NCBI RefSeq assembly: GCF_000276665.1
Contig: NW_004955404.1
Location: forward strand, 31,333,637 to 31,397,636
Direction of reading: 5' to 3'
From: Chinchilla lanigera
Taxonomy: Eukaryota > Chordata > Mammalia > Rodentia > Chinchillidae
Length of the DNA: 64,000 nucleotides
This document shows, in pieces, positions 1 through 12,429 of the stretch; the first letter of the stretch is position 1, and the number at the start of each line of letters is the position of its first letter. The position numbers and the translations under genes are program-made. The notes below the pieces were generated by a model. The model was not told where the DNA came from. It searched no databases and saw only the letters and a list, made by a program, of their open reading frames with translations.

Positions 1-1770
1 CTCCCACACACAGCTTTCCATTGTTGCCTATGCAATTCATACTCAAGCACCAGGCAACCAAGTCATGAAAATGTCACTAAAAATCACATAATACCATTCA
101 CAGTTTATGACCTCCCAGGGTCTCATCACTAGCTGTCCCACGGTACACACAGGCCACAGGCTGGCCACATCCACCCTAGACTTTCTACAGCCTTAAGAGT
201 TCTCAAAAACTTTTCTAATTTATCTCAAAAGCAGACATGCTGACAGCCCCACAATACATCTAATTTATTAGTTTAAATTAATAGTTTAAAATATCCTTGA
301 CAAAGTAATAATTTTACTGATATTACTGGAATCATTTGTTGAATGGGTACAAATGTTGAAACAGTACAAAGTAATTAAAAAAAAAAAAAAAACAAAAACA
401 CTACTTTGGTGTACCACACACATAAAAGACCAATACGCCACACTCCCCTTCAGGACAGCAAAGAGAATGAGGACTCCACTTAGAGAAATGAGTGGGTTTA
501 CTAATAAAAATATTAGTAATGTTGAGAATTCTGCTTCAGGAAGTCTTCAGGACCACCATGAACAGTGCTGATGGCTCTTGTGGGCTCTTGCACCCTCTTC
601 CATATGTCCATGAGGTTCCTATCCCTACATGGCGAAAGTACACCTCCCAACGGGCTTCGCCTTCTAAAGGAGAGAGCACAGCCTACAGGCTGCTTCCAAC
701 TTGTAGACATGTTTTGTTTGGCTTAGGCAGTATGTTAATGTTGGGAAACAGTAAACAGAAAAGGAGACTGCTAGCTTCTTATAAAAAATAAATAAATGAA
801 GTCCAACAGTCAAAGGCAGCATTACCTCACAGCCACAATTGGCTGCCCCAGGTAATGACCAGCCGCTCAGGAGGAAATACATTCTCCAGAGAATGACAGT
901 CCCACATGTCCCATGGACTTATGCCATCCTGCATTGCTCTTGGGCACCACTTGTGTGGCTCCAGTGGGCATGACAATTTGAGAATGTATGGGCCTTTTTC
1001 TTTGTATCTTTGAGGCCTAGCATAATGCCTGTCCCACAGAAAGGATTCCCTGATCAACTCAGAATTGAGGGTGGAAAAGAATCCCCTGTGCAGCTGGGGT
1101 TTTTTTTAAATTATATGTTCATATATACAGGTTACTGGCCTTTCTCAGAGCACCCCTGATTCAGAAGACCTAAACTGGCAGCTGAAGTCCACCTTTTCTA
1201 GAATCTTACTAAGAAAGGTATCTAATACACTGTTTTGGAAGACCTTATGCTAAGTACCAACTCTACCAATAAACGTTTGATTCTGAACAGGTATATAGAG
1301 TTCCTAATGAGACTTTATTTCCTTATAAGAAAATGAATTTGTACTAAATCATCAACTCATGTCACTACTTGAAGGGCTTTGATTCATTTTTCAAAGTGTA
1401 AGGAAACCAAGTGTTTCTGTTCTCTGCTACCACCTACTGGCATATCCCTGGCACCACAAAGGTCTAAACTGCAGCTTTGGGACCATTCTCCCTGCTCTTA
1501 TTTTAATGGTTAAATAAGGATACATAAAAAATAACTCACATCAATAATTAAAACACAACAAAAAATTTATACTTGGTGAAAAGTAATAATACTTTTATAT
1601 AATAACATGAGTCTGTAACCTCTATTAAATCTCCAAGAGCTTCTGATATGTTCCTACACAACTGGTTTTGAGACAGATTGAAACATTTTGTGGAAAAAAA
1701 TTGCGTATGTCCCACCATAGATTTGGAACCCTCCATGAAATAACTTTCTATAGTTACAACAATTCTAAAA
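1..1770. other. Non-coding, no clear element
   Basis: Unique-looking AT-rich sequence. Short open frames at 353-571, 492-791 and 827-1,057 overlap on both strands and resemble nothing I recognise. An A run lies at 379-393. Nothing else supportable. Confidence 0.5.
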
Positions 1771-1771
1771 T

Positions 1772-1847
1772 GGGGTTGGGGATGTAGCTCAGTGACAGAA
1801 TAGTTGTCTAGCATGGGTGAAGCCCTGGGCTCAGCACAGCATAAACA
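1772..1847 (+). mobile_element. ID SINE, old copy
   Basis: GGGGTTGGGGATGTAGCTCAG...GTCTAGCATGGGTGAAGCCC...CTCAGCACAGC fits an ID with several changes. The A-rich tail is short. Confidence 0.85.
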
Positions 1848-2339
1848 AAAAATCAAAGATGGAAGAAAAATTCCTAACAGAAAATTTCAGAGGCCAAACA
1901 CATGTGATTCATCTCAACTGAGTGAGAATGCTAAGACTCCTCTCAATGCTCTTATGATTTCTCTTGTTCAGGTATCAGGGAACTCATGCATTTGGGTTCC
2001 CTGCTGGCTTATGCATGGATTCTGCTCTCTAACCTGGAACTCCAGCTCAGCAGGAATCAATATAGATAGACAGCCAACCAAAACCAGATGCTCCTTGCCT
2101 GGATATTTGGTCAAAACTGGGCAGGACCTGTAGAGGAAGCAGATGGGTGTGACAGAACTTGTGGAAAGCTGCAGTGGGGCCGGGGGTTAATCTTCCAGGC
2201 TTCTCCAAAATGATTACTTCATCCTCCTCGAAACTGAAGCTTGACCTGCCAACCACACCCTCCTTCAAATTCTCCTTAGCCCACCTGCTAGGAGCTCAAC
2301 CTTTAAAACTGTTCACTTAAACAAACTCCAAGCAGGTTA

Positions 2340-2785
2340 TACTAAATCTACAGTTCTAGTCCTTCCCCAAAGCCTGATCTCCTTCCCTGCATTTGTATTC
2401 TCTGTTGAGAGTTTCCTCTGGAGCACTCACCTGATCTCCAATACAGCATAGGAAACAGTCTCTGACCTCTCACCCAGGACAGAGCTACCACATCTCACTT
2501 CTCTGTTGAAATCCAGAGAAACCACAGTCTCCCAACTGTCCAGACTCAAAACATCAGAAGGAACCATTTTTGTCTCTCCAAATCCCTGTACTCTTTCCAC
2601 CTTATATCTAGGCTTCTCCTCCAACAGATACAACATCTCAGTCTTTCCTCTGTTTTACTCCCCTTCTCTGCTCTGCAATTCAGTACCAAAGTCACTGCTC
2701 ACAAAGTTACAGCTCAAAACCTTCCAAACATCTACAGGCTTACAGACTAAGTCCTTCCAATCTACCATTTAACCGTGGATTCCCA
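2340..2785 (-). mobile_element. L2 LINE, diverged, minus strand
   Basis: Pyrimidine-rich plus-strand sequence with CTCCCAACTGTCCAGACTC, CAAATCCCTGTACTCTTTCC and CAAAACCTTCCAAACATCTA (followed by AGACTAAGTCCTTCC) in the order expected for the reverse complement of L2. Diverged, so the limits are approximate. Confidence 0.45.
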
Positions 2786-3795
2786 ACATTTGGGTAAGTA
2801 CGGCCTAATGGCAGAAACTCATTGTCCTCAATAAATTCAGTCCTCCATTTTAACAATGCAAGTTACATCTTTCCACTGTCTGCTACAAGACAGTCCCAGA
2901 GAGGTCTTCTCCCTCCAGGTCTTCTATGACACTGATTTCCTAAGGCACAAAATTAATTAGTAATTCCACCATTGTGCCTTATGTCTCCATTATTTGATCA
3001 TGTTCTCTTTTGTCCTAAACTGAAATTTTGTGATGTCAGGAGACTCCATAAAGGTTTTACACGTTTTTTCTGCTTTCTTCCACCATACAGCATGCACTAT
3101 GTTTTTCACCTTAAAATTCTTCTAAAGGCAAAAACAAGGTCCCACGAAACAGAGTTGAAACAGAAAACACTGCCTGAAGGACACAGAGGCATTTTAATTC
3201 AGGTTTAGGGACTAAAGAGCACAATTCAGGACAAAGATTTTGACCTTTAAAAAGGCAGTGTGATGAAATAGAGCAAGATGAGGAAGCTCCCTGGCCTCCA
3301 CAATCGGTAGTCACAAACGGAGGAGGTGCTAGCAAGGCAAATCTGCCTCACTGCCTCTGCCTCAGCCACAATTCAGAAACAAGAGTCCCAGATCGGACAG
3401 ATGGCACCTACACCATGGAAAAACACTCTGAGAGATCCTGGCAGGAAAGCAAAGATCTAACAAATACCTTGAGGGGAGAAGGGAAAGCCTCGCACTGACA
3501 TTAACTAATATTTTCCTCCCCAGTAGAGAACAATGACAATTACCCTACTTCCTGGAACTGAGAATGGAGGCAAAAGACCAAAGAGCTGGAGGAAGAGGAG
3601 AGGAGATTCAGGGGAGGCACACTGTGAGAGCCACATGAAATAATTATCACCCCAGCCTAAAGCAGAGCCAGATGGCAGCCACAGACAATGGAGACCCACA
3701 CAAGCAATATGAAATTTTGATGAATTCTTTAATGGCTGGATGATGAAAGCCCATATTCCAGAAACAGGCTAATAAAAGAGCAAATGTCAGTGCTA

Positions 3796-3796
<1 letters not shown>

Positions 3797-3829
<33 letters not shown>
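3797..3829. repeat. (CA)n microsatellite
   Basis: About 16 uninterrupted CA units. The overlapping open frame encoding Cys-Val repeats is an artefact of this run. Confidence 0.98.
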
Positions 3830-3831
<2 letters not shown>

Positions 3832-4617
3832 CAAATTGCTTTCACTATTTACTCACCTGTATTTGTACATTTCTCAAGATGTCATCACTTAATAAGTGCT
3901 TTTACTGGTAAGAATGATGATAGTTTATCTCGTGAATGCTAATGTTACAGTTCTGAACTCTAAGGTTATAACTCCAGATCATTATATTACCAAAAAAGAC
4001 CACATAATACAGCTACCTACCCACATGATCCAAACACACAACCATAGCTATTAAATGAGACCCATACATGACACTTCCTGGAATCCCAACACGAGAAATC
4101 AAGCACGATTATATCTCAAATAACCACATGCTTTTAATCCTTAAAATGAGAGATTAATTCATACAAGAGTATGTACAGAGCATTCGCTTGTCTATGCCAA
4201 ACAAGATTGCTAGTCAGCTTTCCATCATGCTAATGAAATATTTAAGATTCGTATAAGGAGAAAAGATTTACTTTAGCTCAGAGTTGTGGAGGTTCAGGTC
4301 TATGATGAAGGGGCCTCATTCGAGTCAGTGACTAGACAGCCCATGTGTGCGGGAGGTGCAGGGGTGTGCATCTAGCACAGATCTGGAATGCTTGAACAGA
4401 ATGTCAACAGTTGGGTCTTTCACAGGCACAAATGAAAGGACAGAGCAAGCAGGAATACTTCACAAATGGGGCTTAATATTAACCTATGCAGACTACAATA
4501 AGGAATGAAAGACAAAAGGCTGGTAAGATAGAAAGAAGTAAAAAGGTTTTCAGTAAGTAGATACAGTTGAAGCTACAAGATGGCGGGCAAATCTAGATTT
4601 CGGTGGGAGAGGCGTTA

Positions 4618-4793
4618 GTAGGGATTGAATCAAGGGGTGCTCTACTCTGAGGTACAGCCTTAGCCCACAAGCTTTTTTTAAGTTTTGAGACAAGGTCTTA
4701 CTAAGTTGCCCAGGTAGGGTTCAAACTTCAAGTCTTCTTGCCTCAGTCTTCCCCAGTGCTAGGATCAAATGCATGTATCCCCACTCCCAGCTA
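4618..4793 (-). mobile_element. B1-dID SINE, minus strand
   Basis: Plus strand shows the ID half first (GTAGGGATTGAATCAAGGGG ... GCCTTAGCCC), then the B1 half (TTTTGAGACAAGGTCTTACT, AAGTTGCCCAGGTAGGG, TGCCTCAGTCTTCCCCAG). This is the reverse order of a B1-dID. Confidence 0.85.
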
Positions 4794-4799
4794 AAACGC

Positions 4800-7360
4800 T
4801 GGGGCTTAAAAAGGCAAGTTAAGCCTCTGCAGGACATAACTAAAGCCAGTATTAGTCACCAAAATACTGTAGCAGTGAAGCTCATAGAATTTCTCAACTG
4901 GAAAAGCTGACAGCCCCCTCGGTCTTCACTGGGTCTACACTGTCTTCACCTAGGATGGTGACAGGGTCAGGTGAGGAGAAAAGCAGCCAAAAGCTCCTAT
5001 CTTCACTGAGTAAAGAGGAACTAAAAGGTGGCCCATGTAATAATGAGGAGGGTTGCTGAATAGGTTAACCAAAAGGAATATGCACAGATATTTCCATATG
5101 AACATTTCAAGCTTTCTGGATGTAGTCATCTCTTTCAAGCCCTGAGATAGAGAGGGTGTTGGAAAATAGTAAGCTACGCTGGGAAAGACTACAGGAGAAA
5201 CACAAGACCGGGGATCTCTTAAGTCAAAGAAGTAAAGGGCAGGATCAGGAAAGAGGTAAACACCAGAGTGTTCATCTTGGAACAACCATCCCACAGGTCA
5301 GCGTGGAAAGGTCTAAGAGGAAGTATGGGAACCAGGCCAGGAAGCCAAAGTGTTGAGCAGTATGACCAGAACTCCTCCATGCTGGGGAATACTAAAGCTG
5401 ATATGACTTAGATGGCTGCAAAGATGGCCAGACATGTTACTAAACATTTCCATGTTACATGTAGCAGTAAATAACTTGTGACGTAAGTCAAGCTAAGACC
5501 ATACAAATCCTGCATATTTTTTAGGATAAAGCAGCTTGCATTTTGCAACTAAGTTAAATAAACATCCTCTACTCAACACACACCCAGACTGATGGGATGA
5601 ATAATACTTCAAACATTAGGTCATCAGATTGTAAACAGTGAGATTTTGTGATTATATTCACATTACCTGAAGCAAAACTAATTTTTTTAGAGCTCTGTAA
5701 AAATCATTTTCTTTAGGTACACCTTGGCTTACAGAAATCTTTCAGTTTTTCTAAGTGTCCATTCTAAAAGGACTCACCAAAACTTTTCATTTCCTATAAT
5801 GAAATTTCATTTTAATTGTAATTTAAGTATTTATGGATAAAACATGTACAGAATTCCTTATATATTCTCTGAAAATCTGAAGAAATATCAGAAAAATTAC
5901 TTTTAATTATTATTCATCTAATAGAAACAATTCTCCATCCACCCATTCAACAATGGTCTTTGGACGCTATGCATTTGCTTAGTACTATGCTGAAGTAGAA
6001 AAAAACAATAAAGAAAACAAACAACAAATTATGAACCTAATCTTATTGAAAATTAGTCTTAAACTAGGGATAAGGGTGAAATCTCGCCTTCTGCCTGATT
6101 TTAAAATAAGGCTTTATTGGATCACAGCCTCCAATCATTTATAATGTGATTTCTCACACACTGGATAGGCAGGCACGCTGAAGCGAGAGATGGAGAGAGA
6201 AATTTTAGGCAAACAGAAAATAAAGAAGCTGAGGAACTCAGTGACCAGCTAGCTACTAGGGAGTATGGTATAAAATCTCCTAATGCACTTGCCCGTTGCA
6301 ACTTTGGGAAAGCCAAAAGGGATGCTGAACATGCACCAGCTGCTGAAAAAAATAAAAAACAAGATTGTAACACAGAACAGATGAAAAATGGGATAGGTGC
6401 ATCTTGGCCACCATTCTTCAATAGATCTAGTTCAAGTGCTCAATCTACTGAAAGAGGTCGAAAAATAAGCACAGAATTATTTTCTAAGGAGTTTATCCCA
6501 GTAAAGTGAATGAAATGGAGCCTTCTTTTATTTATACAAAATGTGTAAGTATACATAAGGGGACAGGATTTTTATTAGTTACATAGATCAACAGTATAAA
6601 TTCCATTTTTCTCATCATTTGCTACAGCATAGCCAACAACCTTCTTATATTTTAACTTAGTTTAACAATAGTTACTCCGGCATTTTTGTATGTAAGATTA
6701 CTATTTGTTTATAATGGATTAATTGTAAGTGTCAAGACAGTCTCCACAAATATTGTCTCTCGAAACAACCATAAATACTTTAATGTTCTAAAAACAATAC
6801 TAAATCTATATTGGGAGGCATTGGAGTTTATATTTCACGGTCATGTTGTAGAAGTCATTGATTAATTTTATATGTACCTTCAAATAAAATGCACATAAAA
6901 AAGAAAACCTAAGTGTTACAGAAGTACGTCCTTTACTCTCTAGAATAACTCTGCTTGAGGAGAAATAAAAAGTTTGAGAGGAAAATCACATTTTGTTGAA
7001 GTTAATATGGCATTAAAAACGCAAGGGGAGGAGCGTAACAATGCTGTGTTCATTCTCAAGCTGCCTGCCTTCACCACAGAGCTCCAACATGCTCTGAAAT
7101 ATGGAGTTCAGTGAAGTCTGCATGAACACAGCCTGCCCTCTGGTGCCCAAACGCACCATCTCCCACTTGGGCTTTCTCCTAAATCTCCAAATTATATTTT
7201 TGTGTTCCACAGCTTTTTCTAGTTCTTTTCCTTCAAAACTTACTCATCCTTTATTCAAGTCACCTATTACTGATCTGAGATGACAGGCTAGGATTTCAAA
7301 ATAGATGCTAATGCAGTCAAGTTTTAGCCCTTCCACATAATCTACATTCCCTTTATAGAA
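4800..7360. other. Non-coding, no clear element
   Basis: AT-rich sequence without recognised exons. A weak L2-like patch occurs near 5,935-6,000 (CCATTCAACAATGGTCTTTG). Open frames up to 114 codons on the minus strand (4,950-5,294) show no known motif. Confidence 0.45.
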
Positions 7361-7366
7361 GCACCT

Positions 7367-7439
7367 GGGAAGGGATTTAGCTCAGCGGCACAGCGCCTGC
7401 CTGGTAAGCACAAGATCGTGAGTTCGACTCCCGGTACTG

Positions 7440-7468
<29 letters not shown>
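7367..7468 (+). mobile_element. ID SINE, young copy
   Basis: GGGATTTAGCTCAGCGGCAC, GTGAGTTCGACTCCCGGTAC and a 28-base A tail. The flanking direct repeat (AGCACCTGGGAA / AACACCTGGGAA) marks target-primed insertion. The first few bases are lost, because the element fuses to the repeat. Confidence 0.95.
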
Positions 7469-7470
<2 letters not shown>

Positions 7471-7584
7471 AAGAAACACCTGGGAAAGGGTCACTAACAT
7501 AAAATCCATGACAGCTTTTACCCCCATGCACGTGAAATCTGTAGTGCAGCCTTTTGCCCTCCCTTAGGACAACTTTACGGGAAG

Positions 7585-7914
7585 GAACATTTGTATCATC
7601 CCAACATTCATATGTTAAAATCCTAACCCTGAGTGTGACAGCCTTAGGAGCTAGAGCCTGTAGGGGTAATTTAGGTCATGAGGGTAGAGACCTCATAAAT
7701 GGGATTAGTACCCTCATAAGAGACCTCACAGTGTTCTCCAGCCCCGTTTCTGCCATATGAGGACTCAATGAGAAGATATCATCTATGAACCAGAAAGCTG
7801 GACACCAGCAGACACCTAAGATTTCAGAACCTCAATCTTGGACTTCCCAACCTTCAGATTTACAATAAAGAAAGATGTCTTGTTTCAGGCACCTAGCCCA
7901 AAGTGACTAACACA
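7585..7914 (+). mobile_element. MaLR-type solo LTR (MST/MLT1-like), plus strand
   Basis: CATTCATATGTTAAAATCCT, AATTTAGGTCATGAGGGTAG, CATAAATGGGATTAGTACCC, CTTGGACTTCCCAACCTTCA and a 3' end GTGACTAACACA. A long terminal repeat of an old retrovirus-like (MaLR) element with no internal coding part. Confidence 0.8.
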
Positions 7915-8627
7915 AAAACTAATTGTACATTTCCATGCCTTCTCTATGTCCCTCTAATTCTTTTACTTCAAGGGTTAGTCTTTCAACATTATTTCCACAA
8001 ACACTGCCTACTCTTCTGTACATCTTCCATTAGTCTGTCATATCTAAAAACCCCCTCCAACAAAGACAATTCCAATGCACTTTACCCTTGTGGGAGGCTA
8101 AAGAAAATAACATGGAAAAAGTTGATTAGGCTTCATTTCTCAGTGAACTGATACATTAGTAGCCATTTTCCTCCCTATTTGTCATCCCTATTTCAAATAT
8201 ATAATTATAGCCCATGGATACATTCCAATTTTGGAGCTCAGAAAGGCGTATAAAATATTCTGCACTAAAGATTGGAAGGTCCCAGAAGCAGCCTCAGGAC
8301 CAAGATCTCTAACCTTTTCTGCCCTCCAGGATCTCCTCCTTCTTACTCTCCCAAAGTATAGACAGAGGGCTATATTTGATGTTCTCTTATCTTCTTTAAG
8401 ACAGATCTTCCAAAGAGAACTCAATTGTCCTAAGTCCCAGTGTAGTCACCCATGAAATATCCTTTTCAGAGCTCCAATACTGGGATGTACCTGCATCCAT
8501 GGGCCATCATTATATACTATATAAAACAGGATTGATAAACAGGGGAACAATGGTTACTAACATATCAACATATCATTTCACTGTGAAATGAAGTCCAACT
8601 GTGGAGAACTCAGTTGTCATGAGTCCC

Positions 8628-9009
8628 GTTATAGTCTGAATCTAAAATGTCTCCCAAAAGCCCATGTATTAAACAGTGGCCTCTCTGTGTGGCACTGTTG
8701 GAAAGTGGTAGAATCTTCTTTAAAATGTGGGGCCTGGTGGGAGACCTTAGGTTCCTGGAATCAAACCCTGAAAGGGGACAGTGGGGCCCAGGTCTCTCCC
8801 ACTCTTAACATCCAACCACGAGGTGAGGACCACCTCCACTACTCACTCCTAGCATGATGTACCTACTGCCTTGCCACAGACCCAAAGGCAACAGGGCAAC
8901 TCATTAGGGATTGAAACCTCCAAAACCGTGAGCCAAAGTAAATCTTTCCTCTTTGTAAACTGATTTTCTCAGGTATTTGGTTACAACTAAAAAAATGCTG
9001 ACTAACACA
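8628..9009 (+). mobile_element. MaLR-type solo LTR, plus strand
   Basis: GTTATAGTCTGAATCTAAAA, GTGGGGCCTGGTGGGAGACC, ACCGTGAGCCAAAGTAAATC (the polyadenylation region), TCAGGTATTTGGTTACAACT and the 3' end GCTGACTAACACA. Resembles rodent ORR1/MT-like MaLR LTRs. Confidence 0.82.
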
Positions 9010-10589
9010 AGTCCCTTTCCCCAGGAAGCTCATCAACCAGGAAGATTACTTGTATCGCTGGAGAAGTGACTGGAGGTTGACACTACTCCAAAGCAGACTG
9101 TCACAGGCTGGTCCCCATTCTTCTGAGGGCCCATTGATCTTTCTACTCTTTCTAGGCTGCCTTGTCCCCACAATCCTCTAAGAAGAGTATACTTAGACTT
9201 CTAGATCCCACTGGGTATTTGGGTGCTCTTTTTCCCATGAAGTTCCCACCCATATAATATATTTGTGTATCTTTTCTCATTAAGCTTTCTGTCAGTCTAT
9301 TTCACAGACTCAATTATCAAACCTTTAGAGGGTGGAAAGTTTTTTCTCCAATATATCTGTGAAAAGCTGTTTCTATCTTCTCTTTTTCATTTATTAGATG
9401 TCAGCCACATCCCGGGGCTCAAGACCTAACTATGCATTCAAAGGTAGTAAGTCTGAAAGCACAGTCTAACGTCAACATGTTCTTTAAGAGGCATTGTGGT
9501 TTAAATGAAGAGCTGAGTTCTGAGTTAGTTTCCCTAGGACAAATCTAAGTAAATATTCCACCGCTTCCCCTAGTTGACAAGGCCTGGAGGCCACCCACAG
9601 GACAAGCAGATGAGAAGATAAGAATGCACTGCCAGACTTTCATCTTTAATTGATCTCTTACTTTGGCATTCTTTTAGGAGACAATAGATGGGGGGCAGAC
9701 AGGTGGGGGTGAGGCTTCAGTTTCCTTCCACTTCACACAAACTTGAGTCAACTCTAGCCAGAAGAGGTAAAGAACACTTAAATATGTAGCTCCGCAGCCA
9801 CATTCCAAGAGGCCATCAGGGTTCACAGAAACTGCAACCCCTGTACTCTGCAAGTTTATGTCTGCCCTTTACAGGATGTTTACTGAGTCTTTGCCATGCA
9901 AAATGAAATAAAGGCAAATTCCATGGAAAATCTAAACCAAAGTATACTCAGAGAGCAAAACTTTTGTTCTCTAACAAATTCTTAGGAAATTACCTATATG
10001 GCAATGATTGGAAAGTTATGGAAAAACAAGTTTTCTGTATTACTGACTCTACACAGCAATTTACAAAAAGCTGAAGGTAGGTGGAATTTACCATTGTAAA
10101 TCTAATACTGATATCCAAAACTGATATCCAAAGCTCTTCACAAAGTATAAATCACTATACACAAGGTAACAAAATTAAAAATCTTAAAGAGACAAAAGGA
10201 AAGTAAACTGAGCAGTAAGGAGCAGATAGTATCCAGTAACAAGCACCAGGTTTATGTCAGACACCTTGCTTTCCAATTCCAGCTCTTCTCTCTAGCTGTG
10301 TTACGGAATTTCTAAACCTTCCTCTAGTTTTCCTTCTATTTAACCAAATTTACACACAAAGGTTAGCCAGCTCCAATGCCCTTCCTACAAGATTTTCTCC
10401 CTTACATAGTGAAAACTATAAAAAAGAGAAAGAAGGAAAGAAAGACTAAAAAATTTTATAACAAAACTGGGGTACATTTTTTTTTTTCTGCTTCATTCTG
10501 CTAATGGGTATACTTATGACACTGTCCATGGTTTAAAAGTACTGGAGAAGAATGACACCGCTGAAAATACAAGGCTGAGATTGTATTAA

Positions 10590-11910
10590 GAATGACAATA
10601 ATTAGTGCAGAGACACAACAGGGCATCTACAGGCAAAATAAATAAAACATAAACTTCAATCCACACTTTGCACTATATACAAACATAAACTCAAAGGAAT
10701 TTCAGCCCAACTGTCAAATTTGTATCTATAAAACTTCCAAAAGAAAATAATGAAGATAATCTTTGTCAGGGCTGGGGATTTAGCTCAGCGTCAAAGTGCC
10801 TGCCTGGCAAGTTCAAGGTCGTGACTTTGATTCCTGGTACAGGAAAAAAACAAACCAAAAAAAAGATAATCTTTGTGACTTAGATTAGGCCACTACATGT
10901 TACATATGAACCAAAGTTACAACTACTGAAAGAAAAATAAGGATAAATTATATTTCCTCTAAATTAAAAGTTCTACTCTTTCATGAGAACACAAATTAGT
11001 CAAGCCAACAGCAGAAACATTTGCAAAATATACCCAATTAAAAACTTACAACCAGAATACAAAACTCTCAAAAAGAACCCAATCTAAAAGATGAGCAAGT
11101 AAACTAAACAGAAAGTTCACTGAAAATATACACGGACAGCAAAAAGCACACCAAAAACGTGCTCAGTGGCACTGGCATAATAAAAAGAATGACTCAATTT
11201 TTTATGCTGACTTCTGACAGCTTTCAAGGTCCCCAGTCTCCCCTTTCCTGGTGTGTACAAGCAAGTGGGTATCCTTGGTACCCATGGAGATTTCAAACCA
11301 TTCAGCTTCACTGGCAAAAAAAGTGACTTCATCCAGTCTCTACCACTTAACACAATGGAAACCCAAAACCACCAACCCCCTCCCCACCTCTGATTCCAGA
11401 AAGTACCTCAGCCCTTCTCCTGGGAGACTCTTTTGCTGTTTACTTATGAATAATAAACTGAAGAACGTGTCATTCATCCTGATATCCAGAAATTCCGGGA
11501 GAAGAGAAAACCATTGCCCACTGTTCAGCTAAAGATGCAAGGTGCTCAAATAAAATAATAATTACAGAAGTGCTGGTTAAAACAACTATTTAGTATGACT
11601 ATACAATGACTAACATACTAGTACTACATACTAATACTACATTTAAGAATAGCTAAAATTTTAAGAATTGAGAATAGGAAGTATTGACAAGGATGAAGAC
11701 AATCTCAAAAAGGCAAAACTACAATCGCCTAGAAGGGCCAAAAACAGATCAGTTGCCATGGACTGCAAAAGGGTGCACAAGAATATTTGAGGAGGTGATG
11801 AAATTCACCAGTATCTCAACTATGGTAGCAGATACACACTTGTATGCATCTGGCAGAACTCAATACACTAAAAAGGGTGAATTTCATATAGTAAATTACC
11901 CAAATATAAA
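10590..11910 (+). mobile_element. Ancient L1 (L1M-type) 3' region, plus strand
   Basis: Diverged ORF2 tail: ATATACAAACATAAACTCAAAG, CATTTGCAAAATATACCCAA, ACAAAACTCTCAAAAAGAACCC. An L1M-like 3' UTR end follows at 11,805-11,910 (CAGTATCTCAACTATGGTAG, CATCTGGCAGAACTCAATAC). It is interrupted by an ID at 10,768. The section 11,120-11,560 is not clearly L1. Confidence 0.6.
10768..10862 (+). mobile_element. ID SINE
   Basis: GGGCTGGGGATTTAGCTCAG to TGATTCCTGGTACAGG plus an A-rich tail. The perfect flanking repeat GATAATCTTTGT shows a clean insertion into the older L1. Confidence 0.95.
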
Positions 11911-11912
11911 AA

Positions 11913-12227
11913 AGATACATCAGGCCCATAGTATACACTTATAATCCCATCTACTCAGGAGACTAAGACAGGAGGATCAACAAGTTTTAAGACTGCCTGG
12001 GCAGGGGCTGGGGATTTAGCTCAGCGGCAAAAGCACCTGCCTGGCAAGCGCAAGGTCGTGAGTTCGGTTCCCGGTACCAGAGAAAAACCAAAAAAAAAAA
12101 GACTGCCTGGGCAATTTAGATTCTATCTCAAAACAAGAAGCAAAAAGGATAAGGTTGTAGTTCAGTGGGACAGCATTTGTCTAGCATACGTGAGGCCCTG
12201 GGTTTAATCACCAGTACCAACAAAAAG
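11913..12227 (+). mobile_element. B1-dID SINE, split by a young ID
   Basis: B1 half: CAGGCCCATAGTATACACTT, AATCCCATCTACTCAGGAGA. It is broken after GACTGCCTGGGCA by the ID at 12,004-12,100 and resumes at CAATTTAGATTCTATCTCAA. The ID half is TTGTAGTTCAGTGGGACAGC...GAGGCCCTGGGTTTAATCACC. B1-dID is a composite of a 7SL-derived and a tRNA-derived SINE known from several non-murine rodent families. Confidence 0.85.
12004..12100 (+). mobile_element. ID SINE nested in a B1-dID
   Basis: GGGGCTGGGGATTTAGCTCAG to GGTTCCCGGTACCAG and an AGAAAAACC-A(n) tail. The perfect 15-bp target duplication AAGACTGCCTGGGCA (11,989-12,003 and 12,099-12,113) shows recent insertion. Confidence 0.97.
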
Positions 12228-12354
12228 TCATTACTGTGACTTTCGGTAAGAATTGTTGCCATTTTCTGAACCAGTATTAACACAAGATTAGGATAGTGAT
12301 TCTGACATTTTTCTGAGCATTAACAATTACCAGATCTTTTGTTTTCTGGGGTTT

Positions 12355-12426
12355 GTTTTGGTTTTTTGGCACAGCAATCTCACAGGAGGGCCTCACACTC
12401 TACCACTGAGATACACCACTAGCCCC
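12355..12426 (-). mobile_element. ID SINE, diverged, minus strand
   Basis: CACTCTACCACTGAGATACA and CCACTAGCCCC are the reverse complement of an ID 5' part. The preceding T-rich stretch is the tail. Confidence 0.65.
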
Positions 12427-12429
12427 TGG

